Of a stretch of DNA of 64,000 nt, positions 50,590 to 63,728 are shown in pieces. Origin of the DNA: Aselliscus stoliczkanus (lineage: Eukaryota; Chordata; Mammalia; Chiroptera; Hipposideridae); NCBI GenBank assembly GCA_033961575.1, contig CM066730.1:117951523-118015522 (forward strand). The letters run 5' to 3'. The notes beneath the pieces were generated by a model that was not told the origin of the DNA, ran no database searches, and saw nothing but the letters and a program-made list of their open reading frames with translations. The translations under genes and the position numbers were made by a program. Numbering within the stretch: the stretch's first letter is position 1; the number at the start of each line of letters is the position of its first letter.

Positions 50590-51920
50590 TCTGTTCTTCT
50601 CCATAGCATCTTTGGAATGTGTTCCTGCAAAAAGTATTATATGCTTTAAATAACTGAAGATATATTTTTAGGCCAATTAAACACCTATCTAATTTATTTA
50701 TAGTAGCCACAATGTCTCATTTGGGCAATCAATACCGCACCAATATTGAAACATGAAATATAAATTCTTTTGGTTAAGAGAAAACTGCTTCCCTTATTGA
50801 TTTATATAACCTGGATGTTAGCAACATGGCCCTATCATCTTTCCCATTGGCATGGGCTTTGATAATTTATTTTGCTAAGGGCATAATTTATATACACAAA
50901 CCATTTTTATTCCAATAGTGAATGCATTACTTTTCCTCAAATGTACAGTGAAAAATTACTATGAAGTCATTACTCAGGCTCAGCTGTTGGGACTGGGAAT
51001 GAGAATATAGTCCTGTCAAGCCTTTTTATTTTTTTTTTTAACTCCCTTAAAGCCCTCATTCTTCCACAGGTGTGGGAGATATACATGCAACCTCCTGAGG
51101 AGATTTGGGGTGATTGAAAAGTTAAAAGTATACTTCCCAGACTCCTTTGCAGCTAGATGGACTTGAATGAGATATAGAAGCCAGAAGCGAGGCAGGAGCC
51201 ACTTTATTGCAGCTATAGCCATTGACAGACAAGTTCTGAGGGCTGTGAGGGATTGTAATGGCTAACATGAGATAGGTGTGGAAGAATCATCAGTGCCATT
51301 GGTGTGAGGAGGCTGCAATGGCTGAAGTGACAGAAATCAGTAGCAGTAGCTACTGCCCAACATTTGGGTTTCATGTATAGTGGCATGACTTTAAAACTGA
51401 AAGTTCAAGAGCAATCCAGTGACATCCATTCCTGTAATCCATCCAAAGATTTTGTAAACACAACTTACCTGCATAAAATCATTTTTTGTTTGATATGCTC
51501 TCAATAGTTTTGGAACCTGCTGAAGCTACAGCTATTCTCCCACTTTTAAGTGCTGAGGAATAGATAATTGAGGGTTGTGTCATCACATAATGGAAGGTCA
51601 AGCATATTTGGGTCTAAATTCTGGTTTTGACAATTAGTAACTCTGAAGCTTTGGTTCTATTTTCTCATCTTAAAAATTAGTCTAAAAATACCAACTTTAT
51701 CAGTTTTTATGAATATTATAAGCAATAATGTGTATAAAGTGCTGAATCAATTAGTTTGATTGGTTTCAATGATAATATTTTTTAAAACCCTTTTATTAAA
51801 ACTGGTTTAAATAATAAGGACATTTATCACCTCAAATAAGTGTGAATTAATATGCAGGATGAACTCTAGGAATTCTCTTAGCTGTGGCTGATCAATGTCA
51901 AAATGGCTCAATAATATAAA
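50590..51920. other. Gene-free stretch, nothing recognised
   Basis: The region 51040-51420 resembles a decayed mammalian interspersed repeat (CTCCTTTGCAGCTAGATGGA) that I cannot name. Confidence 0.35.
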
Positions 51921-51924
51921 CAGG

Positions 51925-52098
51925 CCAATGGCTATTTTTACAAATAAAATTTTATTAGAGCCATGGCTATGCTATTCTAGTGACTTACAATGCATCACAA
52001 TGGTTGAGTTAAATAGTTGCCACAGGAACCATGGACCATCATGTTGGCAAAGCTAAAGTATTTACTACCTGGCCTTTTGCAGAAAGTTTGTCAACCCT
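51925..52098 (-). mobile_element. hAT-like DNA transposon, antisense copy
   Basis: Right end CAGAAAGTTTGTCAACCCT is the reverse complement of the AGGGTTGACAAACTTTCTG type left end; the interior has ACAAATAAAATTTTATTAGA. Same family as 55193-55390 and 63504-63728. Confidence 0.55.
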
Positions 52099-52198
52099 TA
52101 ATATAAACAGTAGCACTACTGTCCCCAGCAGTCATTTTATCCTAAGGATTGATCCATTAATCCCTTCAGTCCCAAAAGATGGCTGCCAGCAGCAATGT

Positions 52199-52247
52199 GA
52201 GAGACAGAGACAGAGACAGAGACAGAGACAGAGACAGAGACAGAGAC

Positions 52248-52288
<41 letters not shown>
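52199..52288 (+). repeat. (GAGACA)n then (GA)n microsatellite
   Basis: About nine GAGACA-type hexamers grade into GA units, giving an artificial open frame of Arg/Asp/Gln/Glu repeats. Confidence 0.95.
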
Positions 52289-52290
<2 letters not shown>

Positions 52291-52334
52291 CATTATTTTA
52301 TTTTAGGTGTGGTACATTCTGTCCCTTCAGTTTT

Positions 52335-52540
52335 TGTTTTGTTTTGTTTTGTGTTTTGTTTTGATTTTTGTCTGTTTGTTTTATTTTATTTGGGGAACAG
52401 TGTATTCTTCCAGGACCTATCAGCTCCAAGTCAAGTAGTTGTTTCAATGTAGTTGTGGAGAGTGCATCTCAGTGGCCCATGTGGGGATTGAACCAGCAAC
52501 CTTGGTGTTATGAGCACCAATTGAGTTAACCAGCCGCCCC
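52335..52540 (-). mobile_element. VES-like bat SINE
   Basis: The minus strand starts GGGGCGGCTGGTTAACTCAA and has a B-box-like GGTTCAATCC, with a body including CAATGTAGTTGTGGAGAGTG on the plus strand. Perfect duplication TGTCCCTTCAGTTTT flanks it (52320-52334 and 52541-52555). VES-type SINEs are known from bats, which is the main basis for the organism call. Confidence 0.8.
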
Positions 52541-53109
52541 TGTCCCTTCAGTTTTATTGGACCAAATTGTCTCACACAGTCACTCCTGGACCAATAACTG
52601 TTGTTAGGAGACATGCTAAATATGAATTGGTTTAGGCTAAACAGAATTCTACATTGGAGCTGTAATGATGGGCTGTTTACCTGAAAAATCTGGGGTCTTA
52701 TAAGGAAGGAAAAATGTTAGTTTAGCAACTCATTATTTACTACAAGGGCTAGGAGTCGAAAGACCTGACATTTCATATTGACTTGAGTTAAGGCTGTCTT
52801 GTAATCTTGGAACAAAAATCACTTAACTTTAATTTCTCTGTTGATATATGACGGGCTGTGAATTAGACTGTATCTAAGAACCATTCTGGTTATTAAATAA
52901 AGAAAAATATTCATTAAAGGACATATTTTTGTAGTGCATTAACATGTTCAAATTGATTTCCATATACATTAATAAGAACCTCGTTGCAGTAGTCAAAGAG
53001 AGAATGTCCTCAAGTTGTAAGGTTAGAGTATATTTTACTCTTGATAGATGCAAATCCTTGCTAGGGCTGAATCTCAAGCAGAGATGGCAGATGAATACTG
53101 CCACAAAAC

Positions 53110-53300
53110 ATCTCATTCATGCACTCATTCATTCAACACACGAGTCACTGTTCACTTTGTGTTAGACACTGAGCTAAACAGAGGCGGGGCCCTGACCTCA
53201 TGGAGTCTACATTCAAAGGGCAGATGGAGGATAGTCAGTGACCACATAAAAAACAACACAACTGCAGATAGTGACAGTGTTTTATGAAGATAAGAAAGCA
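53110..53300 (-). mobile_element. LINE2/MIR-like antisense 3' end
   Basis: CACTCATTCATTCAACACAC, TTTGTGTTAGACACTGAGCT and CTCATGGAGTCTACATTCAA in order. Confidence 0.6.
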
Positions 53301-54720
53301 GGTGAATATGATAAGAAATGACTGCGGAAGTTACATAGTTTGAGGGTGTCAGACTTTGGTGAGAGGGTTTTCATCTGTTAAGCTGTGAATGTGTAAATCT
53401 GAAAGAAGTACACCCCTTTCCTTTTTACATATTTTGCCTGATTTTTAAGTTCCATTGATAATCGAGCTACAATTTTCCATTTCTTTCCTAAGAGTTTTCT
53501 CTGTTGTGAAGCTCTTTCAAGTGTTTCTTGAGAAAACAATATGTATTGGGAGATGGAAGGTTGAGGAAGGGGAAATTTTTAAATAGTTTTAGAGTTATTT
53601 CAGAATTACAGAGATATGTCTTCTGAGGTAAACTCTCCTTTAGCTGTTATAAAAGCTAAGCTTATGTTTTGTTTTATTTTAATTTTGGAAGCATATTTTA
53701 GGCAGTAGAAACTAAGGCATCCAGAGACCTATGGCAATATCTATATGTCAATCAAATTGCATGAAAAGGCACAGACACAGTACCCCAGATTCACCCACTC
53801 CTGAGGAATGTGATTTCTAAAACCTCAGAGAAAGAGAAACACATACTTTCAGAGACAGCAGTAGAATCTTCCTGCTTGGAGTCTAAACTGAAAATGGATT
53901 CCTCATTTGTGCAGCTCTATGGTACTTCCTGTTGTCTCCGTCTCTCCACACAACAGCAGTTGATGATGTTACTGCTGAATGAATCCTTTTGCTACTATAT
54001 ACTATAGCAAGTGTCTCTTGTTATATTTAGTGAACCTTCATTCATGCTTCCTATTTTTGCATCCCTAAAACCTTGTTTCTACTTTCAAATGCATTTTTCA
54101 AAGTAACTTATACACATTCAGACATTTGAATATATCGTTAATGTGACACTTGCAGAAAAAAATTGTGTTAATCTGCAAAATGCAAAAGCAGTGTGGTAAA
54201 AGAATCGTCCTGCCTCTGGGCAAAACTGACCCAGTTAATGTTTGTAATGATTGGTTTGCAGGGATTTTGTAAAAGTCAGTTTGTCTTATCGGTGACTAAG
54301 TCTACATGGTACAGAAGCAAATGATTAATTCAATTAATTTGGTTGCTCCCGTCCCTGCCCCAGAAAATAGTCAACCTGTTTTGTATTCCTGCTTCTATGG
54401 CAAAGCTCAAGAAAATATCACTTAATTCCTGTAGTGTAAATGATTAAATTTTTTGAGGTCATAAAAGACAAAAAAAATTGAAATAAAAAGTACAACAGAT
54501 TAATTTGTTTGGGGGATCATATAAATATATACACATAAAAATAATATAAATAAATAATAACAACACTAAAATAGTTTCCATGCTTTCAATATATGAGGCT
54601 CCATCTGATGCTACAAAGCATCATTCAAGTAGATCAATTCTCCAGAAATTCTACATCTAGGCCCTAAATAGCATCCTCCCTCCATATTGGCCTGAGGAAA
54701 GAAAAAGAGATGTTGGGTAT
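53300..54720. other. Gene-free stretch, nothing recognised
   Basis: No named repeat or supported exon. Confidence 0.4.
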
Positions 54721-54734
54721 ATATACACGTAGAG

Positions 54735-54876
54735 AATGATAATGATTATCCCCATTTTAGAGATCAGAGGTTTAAAGAGATTCTAAGTAACTCTCCTAAA
54801 GTCACATAATTCATTGACGTTGGGTTTCAAGCTTAGGTCTTCATAATACCAAACTTCTCCACTACAGCAGGACACC
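54735..54876 (-). mobile_element. MIR fragment, antisense
   Basis: TTATCCCCATTTTAGAGATC, GTAACTCTCCTAAAGTCACA and TTTCAAGCTTAGGTCTTCAT follow reversed MIR order. Confidence 0.65.
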
Positions 54877-54894
54877 TGCTCTAATATGTTTTTG

Positions 54895-55003
54895 ATTGAT
54901 TTTTTTTTTTTTTTTGAGGGCAGTGTCACTGGCCCTCATATGTGGGACCGAACCGGGGCCGCTGGCTACCCAGCGCTTGACCACCGCGCCACTCGGCCGG
55001 CCC
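54895..55003 (-). mobile_element. Short tRNA-derived SINE with 16-bp target-site duplication
   Basis: Same family as 36851-36954. Duplication CTCTAATATGTTTTTG at 54879-54894 and 55004-55019 is perfect, suggesting a young insertion. Confidence 0.9.
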
Positions 55004-55192
55004 CTCTAATATGTTTTTGTATCTCCCATCATGTCTAGCATACATGAAGCCCAGACAGTAATTTGCTGATTGTATGAAATGGCAATACTCTATGCATTAA
55101 AACTGAATGGAATTATTAAATTGCCTTTACAACTGCCAATGCTTAATTATTTTTACTCTAAGAGTTACAGGTTAGATTGTGGTTAGCTAAAT

Positions 55193-55390
55193 TTTATTTT
55201 AAAGGGCCAGGGAGTAAATACTTTAGGTTTTGCAGGCCATACAGTCTGTGTTATAGCTCCTCCACCCTGTCCTTTTAGTCCTCAGCCATAAGAAGATAGC
55301 AAATGAGTGGACATCGCTGTGCTACAATAAAACATTATTTATAAAATGAGGGACAGACTGTAGGTCTAGTTTGCTGACTTTTGGTCCATT
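55193..55390 (+). mobile_element. hAT-like DNA transposon copy
   Basis: AAGGGCCAGGGAGTAAATAC, GTTTTGCAGGCCATACAGTC and AACATTATTTATAAAATGAG match the family at 63504-63728. Ends are decayed. Confidence 0.55.
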
Positions 55391-55444
55391 AATGATGAGG
55401 ATTTTCCCCCTAATATGATTCCTATGACTTGCAACATTAGCTCC

Positions 55445-56170
55445 CTGTGTCCACATAAGCAGTACTAAACATATTTTTACCTTATGATCCAGCAATCACT
55501 TTCCTTGGTATTTACCCAAAGCAGCTGAAAACTATGGGCACAAGAAAAACTGCACACCAATGTTTATAGCAGCCTTATTCATAGTTGGCAAAGCTTGAAA
55601 GTAACCAAAATGTGTTTTAGTAGGAGAATGGATAAATAAAGTGTTGTACATGGAGACAATGGAGTATTATTGAGTGGGGGAAAAAAAAAAAAAGAAAAGT
55701 CATCAAGTCATGAAAAGACATGGAGGAAACTTAAAAGTAATTTACTAATGGAAAGAAGCCAATCTGAAAAAGCTACATACTATATGATTCCAACTCTAGG
55801 ATATTCTGGGAAAAGCAAAACTGTGGAGATAGCAAAAAGATCAGTGGTCGCCAGGGATTGGAAGAAGGGATGGATGAATAGATAGTGCACAGAGAATTTT
55901 TATAGCAGTGAAAAGACTCTGTATGATATCATAGTAGTGGTATATGTCATTATATATTTGTTCAAAACCATAGAAGGCACCACACCAAGAGTGCACCCTA
56001 ATGTAATCTATGGACTCTGGGTGATAATGATGTGTCGTGTAGGTCCATCAATTGTAACAAATCTATCACTCTGATGAACAATTTTGATAATGAGAGAGGC
56101 TACGCATGTGTGGGGGCAGTTGTATATGGAAAATTGCTTAGTTTTTCTGTGAGATTAAACTCCTCTATTT
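55445..56170 (+). mobile_element. L1 3' UTR fragment, sense
   Basis: TTATGATCCAGCAATCACTT, GGAGAATGGATAAATAAAGT, TACTATATGATTCCAACTCT and TGGGTGATAATGATGTGTCG give L1MA-type 3' UTR order. It is the inverted counterpart of 32627-33570. Confidence 0.8.
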
Positions 56171-58460
56171 TTTCTTTTTAAATGACATAGAGGCCAAGGT
56201 AAATTATCTGTTATTTTTCACAGCTAAGGGATGTGTAACAGTTAAGTTTTCATAATCTACTAAGTGTCTATGTTTATAAAAAATAGATAAATAATATATT
56301 GGTCAGTACTTTTGCGCATATATGGCAGAGTTAGAGAATGGGTCACATCATCCCTACTAGGGCTTTACCACAGGAAGGTACTAGCATATAGAGAAATTGA
56401 GTTCAATACAGAACACGTTCCCAGATTAGGGTGATTTTGCTGCAATGTCCTCTGTGTTGGAATCTTCTTAAGAACATGTTACTACTCAACAACAGTTTCC
56501 ATGGTGATGAGCGTTACTACTCAAGGCTTTCATCTTGTCCTACAGATTGAAAATCTGGGTTTTGGTCATGAATTTGTAATCCTTGGTCCAGTGCATATTT
56601 ACTGAGGTGCCCCTGAATGGTCCCTGTGCTGCTTAGGAGAACAGATGGTTGTCCATTATGAGTGGCTGTGTCTTTCATGTACGGTTAACAGGAGCATCTC
56701 TCCTGGAAGAGCAGAGATTTTCACACATTCCCATTCTGAGATCAGTCTCCACAGTCTTTTACTGCCTCCAGTGAGCTACTGTGAATAATCTGATCATTTA
56801 AGTAAATGTATTATTAAACTGCTCTTAATTACATTCATTTGGTTTAATGTACTCTGTTTCTTGTGAAAATATGTACAGAGCTAGGATTTAAGTGTAAGAG
56901 ATTATAAAAAAGATATTACCTATTTTTGAATTAAATTTTTACAGAATCTATACTTGCTGTCTGGGCACTTATGGCCTTTCTTTTAATACTCACTTCCACA
57001 TTGGAGGGGAGAAAAAATAAGTAAAGTGATTTTATTCAAGTCTAATTGTTTTGAGCCTGTTTTCTGGCTCTGAGAAGTCCACAACGAAACAGTCATAGCA
57101 TGCAGACCACAGCTTCCATGTTATATTTTATTTAAAGAACTTCAGAATAGTCAAAAACACCAATGCCCATAGATAGGTTATTTCTTCCACATTTTCTGAG
57201 CAGGGGCTTCCTTTAAAAATGTCAAACACAGAAGTAACAAAATAAACTTAGGGGAACTATGCCTTGTTATCTCCATTAAAAATTGCTAATTTAGGGACTT
57301 GATTGTTTTTCCAGTATAGTGTAAACAAATGTTATAAAATGGTGTGGTAAAGGGGAAATTTTCCTAGACATAGTTGGAAGACATAAGCATTGTTTCTAAT
57401 TTGTAAATTAAATAAATATTATTGGATACAAGTAGAGTCTGTATGTGCAAACTAAAATATAGATTGACCTAATTATCAAGTAATGAATTACTAGTTCTGG
57501 AGAGATGCTGGTGCTTCTAGAATTTCTGTGCATAGGCAGGGAATGTGTCTGCTGCATGTGCCTGATGCTTATATCCGAGCAAGCGATGGGGATCTCTTTT
57601 AATAACATTTGGATGGGAAAGTGTTAGAGAAGGGAGATGACAGGACCCTTGGGAGCAGAAGCCAGTCCTAGATTCTGAAGCTTGTACAGCAATTGGATAG
57701 GCCACCAGTGTGGTGATTTCTCCAATTTCCTCTCACTAGACACATTCCATGAGCTACAGAACAGCATGGGGGCTTGACAGCACCCCACAGGGTTTCAGCA
57801 TTTGCTTGAAAACTTCTGAGATTCCCCTTCTTCTTATTTAGCAATAGAGTGAAAAAAATTAACACATCTTTCAAAAATATCTGGTAAAGTTTAGTTTAAT
57901 AACTCTTGAAAGATAACTGATTATTTATTTAATGAACAAGATAGTGTGTTTGTTACACCCTTATTCTACATTTAGTTAGTAACCCATAGAACCAACCATA
58001 TTGTTATCACTGGGAATAATAATTTGAAAGCTCTATGACCCCAAAGCTTATGTGGATGGAATATCCTAGATATCAGTATAATGCCATGGAGCCTCCAGAC
58101 CCTCTGTGTGGCCACTGAGCAAGGAATGTAAGACTTTGGGATATGTAGCCAACTGCATCATGTCATTTAAAAGATGATAGAATGTTTTCCTTATTTCTCC
58201 TAAATCTTTTTCCATCACGAATCGGAGTTCAAAAATTCTACTATTGAAGATAAATATTCTTAGTTTAAAACTTTGTTTTATGCTTAAATTTCCTCTTCTT
58301 GATTTTGGGGAGACATTATTATTTTTATAAATTATATATAATTATTATTGGTAGAAGTAATAATAATAATCTAAAAGGACATTAGCATCTCTTATTGAGT
58401 GTTTGTTATGTGTCAGTCACTGGGCCCAGCTTTCCATTCACTTAAGTCCCTATAAAAGTA
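56170..58460. other. Gene-free stretch, nothing recognised
   Basis: No named repeat or supported exon; antisense open frames around 57408-57874 lack motifs. Confidence 0.4.
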
Positions 58461-58480
58461 ACCATAAAGAATGCTCAGAG

Positions 58481-58589
58481 GGGCCAGCTGAGTAGCGCGG
58501 TGGTTAAACACTGGCTTGGGAAGCCAGTGGCCCTGGTTCGGGTCCCACATATGAGGGCCAGTGACACTGCCCTTTAAAAAAAATAAAAA
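58481..58589 (+). mobile_element. Short tRNA-derived SINE, sense, with target-site duplication
   Basis: GGGCCAGCTGAGTAGCGCGG start, A-box-like GTAGCGCGGTGG, B-box-like GGTTCGGGTCC, ending CACTGCCCTTT plus A-rich tail. Duplication AAAGAATGCTCAGAG at 58466-58480 and 58590-58604. Confidence 0.9.
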
Positions 58590-58854
58590 AAAGAATGCTC
58601 AGAGGGAGGAAGTTTTTCTTCTTATCTTTACTGCTTAGTTAGTGATATTACAGAACACAGAGTTAATCCCATTAGTCCAGGTCACACCTTTAGTGATTGA
58701 AGGCCTAACATTCATTCCCAGAACATTTTCTCTGGATCACTGTGTAACTACCTTGTGTAATCATTTTTACATTGCTAAAGATAATGTTCTATGAGAGTAG
58801 AAGAAGCTAAAAATAAAAGAATGTTTCTGCATTGGCTCATGCGGTTTCCCCCAC

Positions 58855-59160
58855 CTTTGCTTTCTCTCAACTAAAATCCTTTGTAATCATCCTTCCAGGT
58901 CAATTTAAATGCTACAGGCTCAGAGAAATTTGCCTCAGCACCTCCCATCATTTCATATCCCATTGGTTGGAATTATTTCTTCCTCTCTGACCTAAGAGCA
59001 TGTTATGTGTGCCTAAATTAGAGCCCCTCACATTGGGTTTATTTGATTGTCTTTGTCTCGTCCCCGAGATTGCAGATTTGCTCAGGAGTATAAACTGTCA
59101 TCTTTGAGTTCCCAGCCCCTTGCCATCTTACTCATTGTAGGTACACAAAACCACTGTTGA
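58855..59160 (+). mobile_element. LINE2-like 3' fragment, sense
   Basis: Phrases TCCAGGTCAATTTAAATGCT, AGAGAAATTTGCCTCAGCAC and TTTGATTGTCTTTGTCTCGT follow sense L2 3' order. Confidence 0.5.
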
Positions 59161-59309
59161 AGGTTTAAATTTATCCCATGAGGCTGGATGTAGAAAATGC
59201 AATGTTTATGTTCTTTGAGTCACACCTTCCTGTAAGTGGGAAATGAGTTGGGAATGCCGAGGAGAAAGAAACACAGAAAAGGAAGCTGGCAACAAGTACA
59301 CTCAATTCT

Positions 59310-59410
59310 GACTACTTTACAATTTAGCAAAGAGACGCCCAGAGGGAAAACCCTGTTACTCTTGTTTGGGAGGTCAGTGGCATAACCAAGAGATTGAATT
59401 CAGACCTGAT
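59310..59410 (-). mobile_element. Possible MIR fragment, antisense
   Basis: GAGACGCCCAGAGGGAAAAC and GGTCAGTGGCATAACCAAGA then TGAATTCAGACCT fit reversed MIR order loosely. Confidence 0.35.
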
Positions 59411-60704
59411 ATGGAGTGAGTTTGGGCAGGAGACAGGGTCTCTCTATTTGTTCTAAGAGTTAGAATAATAAATACCTGAAGTTTAATAAGAAATTTTAGC
59501 TGTAATAATTGTTGGTGTATTTTTTACTGCATAGATGACTGCACAAAGTTCTTAGTTTTTCTGAGACTGTTTCTTCATGTCTGATCTCCTCATGAAGACT
59601 CTAGTACTTAATATTTGGGGAAACTGTATGTAGCATCAAATACAATATTTATTTGATGAGTGATTTTTGTTTCCTCTTCCTATTGTTCCAATTGAATATC
59701 CCTCAAGGACTATTCTGAGAACGATCAAACCAGAGATCTTAGTAAAAATTTGCCCTTGTATATAAAACCTTTTACTCTGCCCTAGATTTACAGCCCAAGG
59801 TTCGACTTATTACTTTGTTAATTTTTTGTTTTTCATTCAAAGTTTATTTGTTTGTTTTGAAATGACAGCAAAATAAATTGTATCCTAGAGAAAAGAAAAA
59901 TATTGTTTCTATAGCACATGATTTCTATGGCCAAGGAATATATATACTAATGTAACTTTACTGGGCTACACACTAAAACACAGACCCTTCAGCTATAACA
60001 TGCTGCTACTTACACGACCACACTCTCTGGCCTTCTTTCTGGGAAAATTTAGTTGTACTTGAGCAACATCTTTCCAAGTACTACACAGTAAGATTCAAAG
60101 GAAATTCATGAAGTAAAGACGCAATCCAATATGATCATTTATTTTAATAAATAATGGTAGAGATAAAAAGAGAAAATATGAGAGTTCATCAGATTCAAGC
60201 AAAATTATTTACAAATTGTTGTAAAAGTCCTTGTGAACTTGCTTTTGGGGTGGTGGTGCCTTTATTTGTGGAATTTAAGTAAAAATAAAACAGTTGGTGT
60301 TTGTCATATCATAAAGATTATAAACAGGATGGACATGGATTTGCTCACCAAACCTCAGAACATTTGAAAGTTTGTATAAGTATATGGATTCCTAGCATGT
60401 TTGAAATGGGAACAAATGAGGATTGAGGTACATACCTGACCTTTTGAAGTTAACAGAAATATAAATTCTGTCCTCCCCCAAAACAGTCCAGAATGTTCCT
60501 GTCAAATTTAAAAATGTACGAAACAGCCCATCTGTTTCAAAACAAAACACCACATCTCTTTTTCCTAAAATAAATAAAATATTTTTTCAAAATTAGAAAC
60601 AATTACAATGACTTTTTTTCAAATTGATCTCTTACATGTACAATTTTTAATTCTTAAGCAGAGTGACTCAAATTTGAATCGCAGAAGACTTATTGAAAGC
60701 TTGT

Positions 60705-60728
60705 TGAATGAATGAATGAATGAATGAA
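60705..60728 (+). repeat. (GAAT)n repeat
   Basis: About six GAAT units. Confidence 0.85.
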
Positions 60729-61267
60729 AATACTGAAGGGAACTTCAGAGATAGGAAAGCAAGATGATTTTATGGATTACCATGTAATACCCTTATTCAT
60801 AAATCTTGACCAGGGACTACAGCTCCCATTCAACCATTTATAGCTACGATTCTAGTGCCAACCAGTATAAAAGTGTGAATAATGCAATTTGAATGGAAAA
60901 TGGATGCTTTATTGTCATTTGCTCTCACTATTTTTATTAATTTATTTTGTTTATAATTGCATTTATTTACTTTGTTTACTTTGTTGCCTTTACTTATGTT
61001 TTCTTCATTTGCCTTCTGGCTATATCTACTGACTTCAGGTGAAGCCCACAGTGGCATGACCAATCCATCAGCTGTTGTGGCTGGTCACGTGGTGCTGTGA
61101 GGAGGCTGCTGGTTGTAGCTGTCAGTGGAATAACTTCATCTGACTCATCATCTGGTCAGAGGCTGTTTTTTTATGTTCAGATGAACACTGCCTATATTTC
61201 CCTGTCAGTTTCTCTAAATAAAATATTATATCACCACGAAACCTAAGGTTTTATGTTAAAATGTTAA

Positions 61268-61299
<32 letters not shown>
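61268..61299 (+). repeat. (AAT)n microsatellite
   Basis: About ten AAT units. Confidence 0.9.
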
Positions 61300-61303
<4 letters not shown>

Positions 61304-61937
61304 GCTATATGTTACATGACCTCAAAGTTGGTTGCCTATGGTGCACCCAAAGGTCTGCCTAATTATGAAATAATTTCAAAGAACCAGTTGGGCCATTTCC
61401 CCTGAAAGAAAACTAGAAATGAATGTCAAAAGTCATTAATTATTGAATGTAAATTCAATGAGTTTGTCGCTGTGTGTGTTACTCTCTTTAAGGAATGAAA
61501 TTCAAAAGAGAAGCTCATCTTAGATACAATGGGCTTTAAAGTTCTCAGTTTGCTTTCGTTTTAGTGCATTCAGACCCTGTGTCTTTTGGGTTCATTCCCA
61601 AGTTTCCTTTGCTACATTTTTCTTTGCAGTATTACCATCAATCCAATCCAGGCTGGGGCATGAGGTCTATGTTTACAAAGCACTAATGCCTTCATTTGCG
61701 CTCCTGATATTTATTTCTGCCCTTCACACCTGCTGTGACTGAGAGAGCCCCACTCTTTAAACAAGAGTCTGAGACAAACAGCTCCTCTCAGAAACATTTC
61801 TTCACAGGCTAGACAGCCACGATGACATTAAATACCAAATCCAGGTTGTTTTTCAGGACAAAATGTGAAGCCAGAATCATGAACCTACCGTCTGTTCATC
61901 TTCTCAAACAAACAAGGCTACCTTATGTGTTGTTGTT

Positions 61938-62050
61938 GTTGTTTTGTTTTTTTTTGAGGGCAGAGTCACTGGCCCCCATATGTGAGACCCGAACTGGGGC
62001 TGCTGTTGTCCCAAGCCAGCTCTTAACCACCACGCCACTCGGCCAGCCCA
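61938..62050 (-). mobile_element. Short tRNA-derived SINE, older copy
   Basis: Same family, minus strand head TGGGCTGGCCGAGTGGCGTG. Flanked by an imperfect duplication around AAGGCTACCTT (near 61915) and AGGGCTACCTT (near 62053). More diverged than the other short copies. Confidence 0.8.
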
Positions 62051-62069
62051 CTAGGGCTACCTTTTGAGT

Positions 62070-63490
62070 TGAGGCTAGTGACTCCTAAAGATTTCGGTTA
62101 AGAAGTAATTGTACCTATGAATAAAATACAGACTAATCAACAAGTAAATGTTGAATTTTTTTATAGGCTCTAGACAATTATTATTATAATGGACATTAAA
62201 AGACAAATACAACTATCAGCCCATTAAAATCAATGTTATTATCCAAATGAACTTACAAATATTAACTATACCTTCCTATAAAACATAAATAATGTACTCT
62301 GGCTCTGACCTTTTTGGAAGTCTGTGTGAAGCAGAAGAAATGTTCATTAATATTTCTGGCTTGCGTCCAGATCTGAGCCAAAAGAAGTTGGCTTATTTAT
62401 AAACAAAAGTCCCAATAACTTTCCTTTGCAGGATCTCAAATTCCTACCATGAATCATTCTGTATTGTCTGATATATTTTCTAAATTTAGGATGCAATTAA
62501 TTATTTAAATCCTTGCATGTTTCAAGACTTTTGCCCTTTGTTCTTCAATGTGTAAAAATAAAATATAAAGTCCCTAAATCCATACCGCAATGTAACACAA
62601 TAAAAAGCTCTTTGTTTTAGAAAATTACATGTCAGTACCACGTAATCTATGGCACCAATTAACCAACAACAGTAATTATAAGTTTTTAAAAGCCAGCAAA
62701 TTAGTTGCAATATTTTAGAGATGATGTTGATTTTTTTTCATATTCTTTTGAGAGTTTTTCTTTCCTCACCTCATTTTATAAGGCCCCCCTTTTTAAAAGC
62801 ACAATGCTATTTATAACAATAGATGTAGAAATTGGCAAACTGTGAAATCCTAGATGGAATGGCAGAATAGCCCCTCAAGGAGAGAATGGACTTTATTCTT
62901 GGTGAGTTCCAAATATACAAAAATAAAGGGCTTGCCAGTTGCCAGTGGGAAGTGAACATAATTATGACTTCACAGCTGCTTCTCCTAAGGAAAAAAGCGA
63001 GAGAGAGAGAAAAAAAAGGAGAGTCATGCTTTTTCTTGTACTGCATCTAAAAAGAATATGCACAAAGGGAATATATTTATGCCAGATATAAGAAGCCATA
63101 ATCAAAGTAATACTGTAGGACCAAACTCATGCCAAGAAATTCAGAAATCTTGACTTGGCAGACTGTAAATCAGAGATATGCATCTACAGTACTCTAGTAA
63201 TTAGAGCAAAGTATGGAAAATTGAGGTCCTCAAATATGTTCCCACTAGCTTGTTTCCCCTGAAACACGTGGCGTCGTCTTCCAGCAAAATTGTCATCATC
63301 TGCATTACTGGTTTCGAATGTGCGAACTGACGCTGTTTAGACAAGAATTCAAAACTTGTGTCTGATTCCAAAGTGTGTGGTCTTAAAGAAGGACATTTGG
63401 AAAGTTTTGCATAGGACCTTGGAAGCTAAACTTTACGAGTTCTATGACATAGTCAAGTTTACTATTCATACCAGCCAGGACTGATATATT
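62070..63490. other. Gene-free unique-looking sequence
   Basis: AT-rich with no recognised repeat. Single-copy appearance around 62330-62720. Confidence 0.4.
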
Positions 63491-63503
63491 GTTTAATCTA
63501 GAA

Positions 63504-63728
63504 CAGTTGTTGGCAACTTTTTCTGTAAATGGTTAGATTGTAAATATTTTCAGTTTTGTAGGTCATAGAGTCTCTGCACCAACTACTCAGTTCAGCTGTT
63601 GTCACCTGAAAGCATCCACAGACAATACATGAATGAATGAGCAAACAGGTTGTGTTGCAACAACACTTTATTTACAGAAACAGGCAGAAGTTGGATTTGG
63701 TGCTAGGGCCATAGTTTGCAGATCCCTG
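63504..63728 (+). mobile_element. hAT-like DNA transposon with perfect 8-bp duplication
   Basis: Left end CAGTTGTTGGCAA, right end TTTGCAGATCCCTG (reverse complement CAGGGATCTGCAAA), flanked by ATCTAGAA at 63496-63503 and 63729-63736. An 8-bp duplication is the hAT hallmark. Non-autonomous: no transposase frame. Confidence 0.85.

Larger units (their letters stand above)
59410..61920. other. Gene-free stretch with simple repeats
   Basis: (GAAT)n at 60705-60728 and (AAT)n at 61268-61299; otherwise unique-looking, with no exon supported. Confidence 0.4.

Noticed and set aside
52199..52288. Possible CRISPR-like array
   Set aside because: Hexamer units without spacers in a mammalian genome; a microsatellite.
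52031..52364. Open frame with Arg/Asp/Gln/Glu repeats
   Set aside because: Produced by the (GAGACA)n/(GA)n tract.
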